A DNA stretch of 26,909 nt from an uncultured Muribaculaceae bacterium. GTDB lineage: Bacteria > Bacteroidota > Bacteroidia > Bacteroidales > Muribaculaceae. The DNA is taken from assembly GCA_910586595.1 (NCBI GenBank), contig CAJUJB010000037.1:1-26909 (forward strand), given 5' to 3'. The notes below the pieces were generated by a model. That model had not been told where the DNA came from, did not search any database, and saw nothing but the letters and a program-made list of their open reading frames with translations. Shown here in pieces: positions 23,693 to 26,909 of the stretch (positions are counted from its first letter, which is position 1; the number at the start of each line of letters is the position of its first letter). Both the position numbers and the translations under genes were made by a program.

Positions 23693-23953
23693 TTATTCGG
23701 CATCGGCCGCGAGGGCTTGCTCGATTGCCCGGGCGAGCTGGTCGGGGCATGAGGTACCGCGGTTGCGGCAAGGCGTTCCGCGGAGCAGCGATGCCACGGT
23801 GCGTGCGTCTCGGCCCTCGGCGAGGGTGCTGACTCCGACGGTGTTGCCGGGGCAGCCTGCGGTGAAGCGCACGTCGTGAAGCAGGCCTTGCTCGTCAATC
23901 TCGAAGTTGATGCAGCGCGAGCAGGTGCCTTCGGGGATGTATTCTACTTTCAT
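23693..23953 (-). CDS. TSCPD domain-containing protein
   Basis: The 86-residue product starts MKVEYIPEGTCSRC and ends with a helical part with RGTSCPDQLARAIEQAL, which contains the TSCPD motif. The Cys pairs (TCSRC, GCPGN, PCRNRG, TSCPD) suggest metal binding. The family is a standalone version of the C-terminal part of some ribonucleotide reductases; its function is unknown. I start at the ATG at 23953; an in-frame start at 23989 would add 12 unrelated residues and overlap murI. It lies 32 nt after murI and is last in the pgi-murI run. Confidence 0.88.
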   Translation of the reverse strand: MKVEYIPEGTCSRCINFEIDEQGLLHDVRFTAGCPGNTVGVSTLAEGRDARTVASLLRGTPCRNRGTSCPDQLARAIEQALAADAE

Positions 23954-23985
23954 AGTGCTCGATGGTTGAATGATTGGCGGGGAGG

Positions 23986-24855
23986 TCAATAAGCGACACG
24001 CTCGGCAGCTACGGGCGAGCCCATGAATACTGCGGCGAGCGACGAGAATTTGTCGGCCTCCTCGGTGGTGAGGTATCGGGTAGTGCCGCCGCGAGTTATG
24101 CGGGCGTCCATCTCAGGATGGCGGCGCAGATAGTCGAGGAGCGAGGCTGCCACAATCTCGCCCTGGGGGAGGATGGTGACATGAGCCGGAGTGAATTTGC
24201 GTATCTTGTTTAGCAACAGAGGGTAGTGCGTGCATCCTAAGATAAGGGTGTCGATGTCGGCGTCTTGCGTGAGGACGGCCTCTACATCGCGGCGCACGAA
24301 GTAGTCGGCGCCTTCGCCTTCCGACTCAAGATTCTCTACCAGCGGCACCCACATGGGGCAGGCATGCGAGTAGAGGCGTAGCGACGGATGCAGTTTTGCC
24401 AGTTCGAGGTCGTAGGAATGCGAGGCTACCGTTCCGGGAGTGCCCACGAGGCCCACGGCTCCGGTGCGGGTGATGGTGCCCACGGCTTCGGCTGTAGGTC
24501 TTATCACGCCCAGAACGCGTCGGTCGGGGTCGAGCAGGGGCAGGTCGCGCTGCTGGATTGTGCGCAGTGCCTTGGCCGATGCGGTGTTGCAGGCAAGAAT
24601 CACCAGCTGGCAGCCGAGCGAGAAGAGGTGTCGCACGGCATCGAGCGTGAAGTGGTATACGAGGTCGAATGAGCGGTTGCCGTAAGGCGCCCGTGCATTG
24701 TCGCCTAAATATATGAAATCGGCCTCAGGGAGAGCCTGCCGCAGTGAGCGGAGTACCGTGAGGCCGCCGTAGCCTGAGTCGAACACCCCGATTGGCCCGG
24801 GGTGTCCGGCTGTGGCCGCGATTATTTCATTAATGGAGTTATCAGAGTTTGGCAC
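23986..24855 (-). CDS. murI: Glutamate racemase
   Basis: This cytoplasmic enzyme makes D-glutamate for peptidoglycan. The 289-residue product shows the two active-site cysteines, C89 in ILACNTASA and C208 in LILGCTHYPLL. The N-terminal PIGVFDSGYGGLTVL has D26, and H210 follows C208. The sequence fits the family from the first strand on. The best start is a GTG at 24855, which overlaps the pgi stop by 14 nt, since no ATG lies in frame before the first strand. It is therefore translationally coupled to pgi. The TSCPD gene follows after 32 nt. Confidence 0.93.
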   Translation of the reverse strand: MPNSDNSINEIIAATAGHPGPIGVFDSGYGGLTVLRSLRQALPEADFIYLGDNARAPYGNRSFDLVYHFTLDAVRHLFSLGCQLVILACNTASAKALRTIQQRDLPLLDPDRRVLGVIRPTAEAVGTITRTGAVGLVGTPGTVASHSYDLELAKLHPSLRLYSHACPMWVPLVENLESEGEGADYFVRRDVEAVLTQDADIDTLILGCTHYPLLLNKIRKFTPAHVTILPQGEIVAASLLDYLRRHPEMDARITRGGTTRYLTTEEADKFSSLAAVFMGSPVAAERVAY

Positions 24856-26170
24856 GGATTGCTTCGGTCTCTTTTTCGTAACCGGGCTTCTCGAGCAGGG
24901 CGAACATATTGCTCTTGTAGGCTTCTACGCCGGGCTGGTTGAAGGGGTTGACATCGAGTATATATCCGCTGATGCCGCAGCCTGCCTCAAAGAAGTAGAT
25001 GAGCTGGCCGAGGTACTGCTCGGTGAGGGCGGGAAGGAGAATCTGGATGTTGGGTACGCCGCCGTCGATGTGAGCGATGCGGGTGCCGAGCTCAGCCATC
25101 TTGTTGACTTCGTCGACGCGCTTGCCTGCGATGTAGTTGAGGCCGTCGAGGTTGGCTTCGTCGGAGGGGATGCGGAGCTCACGCTCTGTGCTGCCTACCG
25201 AGATTACGGTCTCGAAGATGGTGCGCTCGCCTTCCTGAATCCACTGGCCCATTGAGTGAAGGTCGGTGGTGTTGTCGACAGCTGCGGGGAAAATACCCTT
25301 GCCGTCTTTGCCTTCGCTCTCGCCGTAGAGCTGTTTCCACCATTCGCCGAAGAAGTGGAGTTTGGGGTTGTAGTTGACCAGAATCTCGATTTTCTTGCCG
25401 GCGCGGTAGAGGGCGTTGCGGGTCATGGCGTATGTGAGGGCAGCGTCGCACTTGCCCGAGAGGGTTGCGTTAGCCATGGCGGTGGCGCCTTCCATGAGGG
25501 CGCGGATGTCGAATCCGGCCACAGCGATGGGGAGAAGGCCTACGGGGGTGAGCACCGAGAAACGGCCGCCAACGTTGTCTTCAATCACATATGTCTTGTA
25601 GCCTTCGGTGGTGGCCAGCGAGCGGAGGGCGCCACGCTTTGCGTCGGTGATGGCTACGATGCGCTTGTTGGCTTCCTCGCGTCCGAGCTGTGCCTCAAGC
25701 TGTTCCTTGAGGATGCGGAATGCGATGGCAGGCTCGGTGGTTGTGCCTGACTTCGAGATGACGATGATGCCGAATTTTTTGTCTTTGAGGAACTCCTGGA
25801 GTTCGGCGAGGTAGTCCTCACCTATGTTCTGACCAGCGAAAACCACCTTGGTTGCCGCGGGCTGGTATGCTGCAAACGAGTTGCTGAGGGCTTCGATCAC
25901 GGCTTTAGCACCGAGATACGAACCGCCGATGCCGATGGCTACCACCACCTCGCAGAGGTCGCGGAGCTGGGCAGCGGTTGCGTTGATGTCGTCGATAAGT
26001 GCGGCAGGAGTCTCCTGAGGGAGTTTCACCCAGCCGAGGAAGTCGTTACCGGCACCAGAGCCGTCGGTAAGTTTTGCCAGAGATTTTTTGCCTTCGCTCT
26101 CGAGAGCGTCGATGTCGGCCTGGCTCACCGAGCCGAGCACGCCTTTAGTTACTACTTGAATCTTTTCCAT
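24842..26170 (-). CDS. pgi: Glucose-6-phosphate isomerase
   Basis: Pgi converts glucose-6-phosphate and fructose-6-phosphate in glycolysis and gluconeogenesis. The 442-residue length is typical of the Bacteroides-type enzyme. Marks are IGGSYLGAKA, VISKSGTTTEPAIAFRIL (SIS domain), NVGGRFSVLTPVGLLPIAVAG, QLYGESEGKDGKGIFPA and QWIQEGER. I start at the ATG at 26170, 20 nt after its -7 box; a longer reading frame to 26491 would run through the promoter and the repeat region and is not credible. The last 14 nt overlap murI. Confidence 0.96.
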   Translation of the reverse strand: MEKIQVVTKGVLGSVSQADIDALESEGKKSLAKLTDGSGAGNDFLGWVKLPQETPAALIDDINATAAQLRDLCEVVVAIGIGGSYLGAKAVIEALSNSFAAYQPAATKVVFAGQNIGEDYLAELQEFLKDKKFGIIVISKSGTTTEPAIAFRILKEQLEAQLGREEANKRIVAITDAKRGALRSLATTEGYKTYVIEDNVGGRFSVLTPVGLLPIAVAGFDIRALMEGATAMANATLSGKCDAALTYAMTRNALYRAGKKIEILVNYNPKLHFFGEWWKQLYGESEGKDGKGIFPAAVDNTTDLHSMGQWIQEGERTIFETVISVGSTERELRIPSDEANLDGLNYIAGKRVDEVNKMAELGTRIAHIDGGVPNIQILLPALTEQYLGQLIYFFEAGCGISGYILDVNPFNQPGVEAYKSNMFALLEKPGYEKETEAIRAKL

Positions 26171-26190
26171 CTTAGTATTGAAAATTTGTG

Positions 26191-26222
26191 CAAATTTAGT
26201 AAATTGCGGCCTATCCTGCAAA
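26191..26222 (-). promoter_or_regulatory. Promoter of the pgi-murI operon
   Basis: On the minus strand TTTG (26222-26219) lies exactly 20 nt before TAAATTTG (26198-26191), a full match to the Bacteroidetes promoter form. It precedes the pgi ATG by 20 nt. Confidence 0.85.
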
Positions 26223-26377
26223 TGTGGAATGCGGAGAGTTGATTGAATTTGAAGATGGATGGCGGCAGAGCTGATTCGTGGCCTTGAAAAAAATATTCTG
26301 TATAATATTACCAAATCTGCAAAAGTGAGGATAGGCATGTGCCGGCCCGCAGTAACTTTGCAGAAGAATGAACAATC
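26223..26377. other. Intergenic stretch with one possible promoter box
   Basis: No gene is seen. TAACTTTG (26353-26360, plus strand) matches a -7 box, but no TTTG lies at the right distance upstream. If active, it would transcribe into the repeat region that follows. Confidence 0.35.
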
Positions 26378-26412
26378 AACAAAGAATAATGAATAACGAA
26401 CAAAGAATAATG
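26378..26412. repeat. Two direct copies of a 14-bp AT-rich word
   Basis: AACAAAGAATAATG occurs at 26378-26391 and 26399-26412, 21 bp apart. Similar A-rich words recur at 26550-26580. Such tracts often flank small repeat elements in Bacteroidales; here they enclose the foldback at 26413-26498. Confidence 0.6.
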
Positions 26413-26498
26413 GTGGCCCGCTTTCCTGCTTTCCATGTTTTCCGTCTACGCAGGTGGAAAGCGCGGAAAGCACGGAAAGCAGGGAAAACACCCGGGCC
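26413..26498. repeat. Imperfect foldback built from GGAAAG units
   Basis: The left part (26413-26443) carries GCTTTCC-like words, and the right part (26464-26498) carries GGAAAGC, GGAAAGC and GGGAAAAC words in the opposite sense, ending in CCCGGGCC against GGCCCG. The two arms pair over about 26 bp with a few gaps. No reading frame of interest is present. Confidence 0.6.
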
Positions 26499-26603
26499 TC
26501 ATGTCCGCTCTATCGTTCTCTATATAAATAATATATTATATATAGACAACTAACAAATAATAATGAACAATGAATAATAGATATATGAAGGTAACCGGGA
26601 AAA

Positions 26604-26622
26604 GACGTCCGGCCAGGACGTC
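26604..26622. repeat. Short perfect hairpin at the left border of the palindromic mosaic
   Basis: GACGTCC (26604-26610) pairs with GGACGTC (26616-26622) around a 5-nt loop. Its right arm is met again in inverted form at 26848-26854 (ACGTCCT), on the far side of the mosaic. This suggests that the inverted repeat spans 26615-26854. Confidence 0.65.
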
Positions 26623-26630
26623 AATCTTTA

Positions 26631-26838
26631 GTAGCCCCCTACGCCGAAGCTTCAGCGGAGGCGTGGGGGGTAGATGGACGATACGGTTGATGGCGTCTGG
26701 AAGACGCCGATTGGGCGAATAGGCCACGTAATCACCTGTCGCACAAAGGTTCCGGCCCAATCTGCGTCTTCCAGACGCATGTGCCTCTTCCACGCCTTAT
26801 CCCCCCACGCCTCCGCAGGCTCCGGCGTAGGGGGCTAC
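26631..26838. repeat. REP/BIME-like nested inverted repeat
   Basis: GTAG (26631-26634) is followed by a hairpin of CCCCCTACGCC (26635-26645) and GGCGTGGGGGG (26660-26670). The same unit occurs on the minus strand, with GTAG at 26838-26835 and its hairpin at 26834-26801. The two units pair with each other over 16 + 16 bases (26631-26646 with 26823-26838; 26655-26670 with 26801-26816). Inside lies a second pair, 26693-26716 with 26755-26778, whose arms are themselves hairpins (GGCGTCT-gga-AGACGCC). A GTAG foot before a hairpin is the mark of REP elements moved by REP-associated Y1 transposases. No transposase gene is in the window. Confidence 0.75.
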
Positions 26839-26862
26839 GAGAAATCAACGTCCTCTATTATA

Positions 26863-26892
26863 TTTGCATTCTGAAAGAAAAGGTTAATTTTG
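26863..26892 (+). promoter_or_regulatory. Promoter facing right, for a gene beyond the window
   Basis: TTTG (26863-26866) lies 18 nt before TAATTTTG (26885-26892), close to the Bacteroidetes form. The gene it serves is not in the window. Confidence 0.55.
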
Positions 26893-26909
26893 TAGCAAAT
26901 AATTCACAG

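Noticed and set aside
26171..26491. N-terminal extension of pgi to 26491
   Set aside because: It would cross a full-match promoter and the GGAAAG foldback; the added residues do not look like Pgi, whose normal length is obtained from the ATG at 26170.
26413..26498. CRISPR-like array of GGAAAG units
   Set aside because: The units are short and irregularly spaced, have no distinct spacers, and the arms are in inverted rather than direct arrangement; no cas genes are present.
26368..26793. Short frames on both strands inside the repeat region
   Set aside because: They are formed by A-rich words and inverted repeats, and no product resembles a protein family.

Overview
The window reads as chromosomal DNA from a Bacteroidales gut-type bacterium, most likely of the Muribaculaceae or a close relative. 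Four things point there. Promoters have the Bacteroidetes form (a TTTG-like -33 element about 20 nt before TAnnTTTG). Start codons lack Shine-Dalgarno sequences. The small DUF4295 ribosome-associated gene sits behind rpmB-rpmG. A GLPGLI/BlaI/M56 operon and a DUF3737-PatB pair are also present. Placement below the order level is inference. No phage, insertion sequence or CRISPR array was found; almost all of the window is core genome.

Layout. Positions 1-1130 hold a terminator from a gene to the left, then rpmB-rpmG-DUF4295 behind one promoter and a structured leader. Positions 1227-6802 hold a close-packed run: nadE (NAD synthesis), tilS (tRNA-Ile lysidine) and an exported toroid-fold glycosidase. 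Positions 6875-7486 encode a DUF4136 lipoprotein whose start codon abuts a long hairpin. Positions 7650-9658 hold a DUF3737 beta-helix protein overlapping a MalY/PatB C-S lyase. Positions 9711-12713 hold a polyprenyl diphosphate synthase, a TatD nuclease and purT.

From 12794 to 17849 genes lie on the minus strand: a Crp-family regulator; a cluster of a thioredoxin-fold protein without its cysteines, an ECF sigma factor and a four-helix membrane protein; and priA. tRNA-His(GTG) follows at 17923-17996. From 18219 to 23615 there is a plus-strand operon: a GLPGLI protein, an outer-membrane barrel, a BlaI-type repressor and an M56 metalloprotease fused to a TonB C-terminal domain. Its promoter carries two operator-like dyads 30 bp apart, which suggests a self-controlled envelope-sensing system in the style of BlaR1/BlaI. 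From 23693 to 26170 the minus strand carries pgi, murI and a TSCPD protein.

The last 740 bases are gene-poor. They hold a nested palindromic mosaic. Its outer units look like two REP hairpins, each preceded by GTAG, in inverted orientation (BIME-like). This and the BlaI/M56 operon are the two regions most worth following up.
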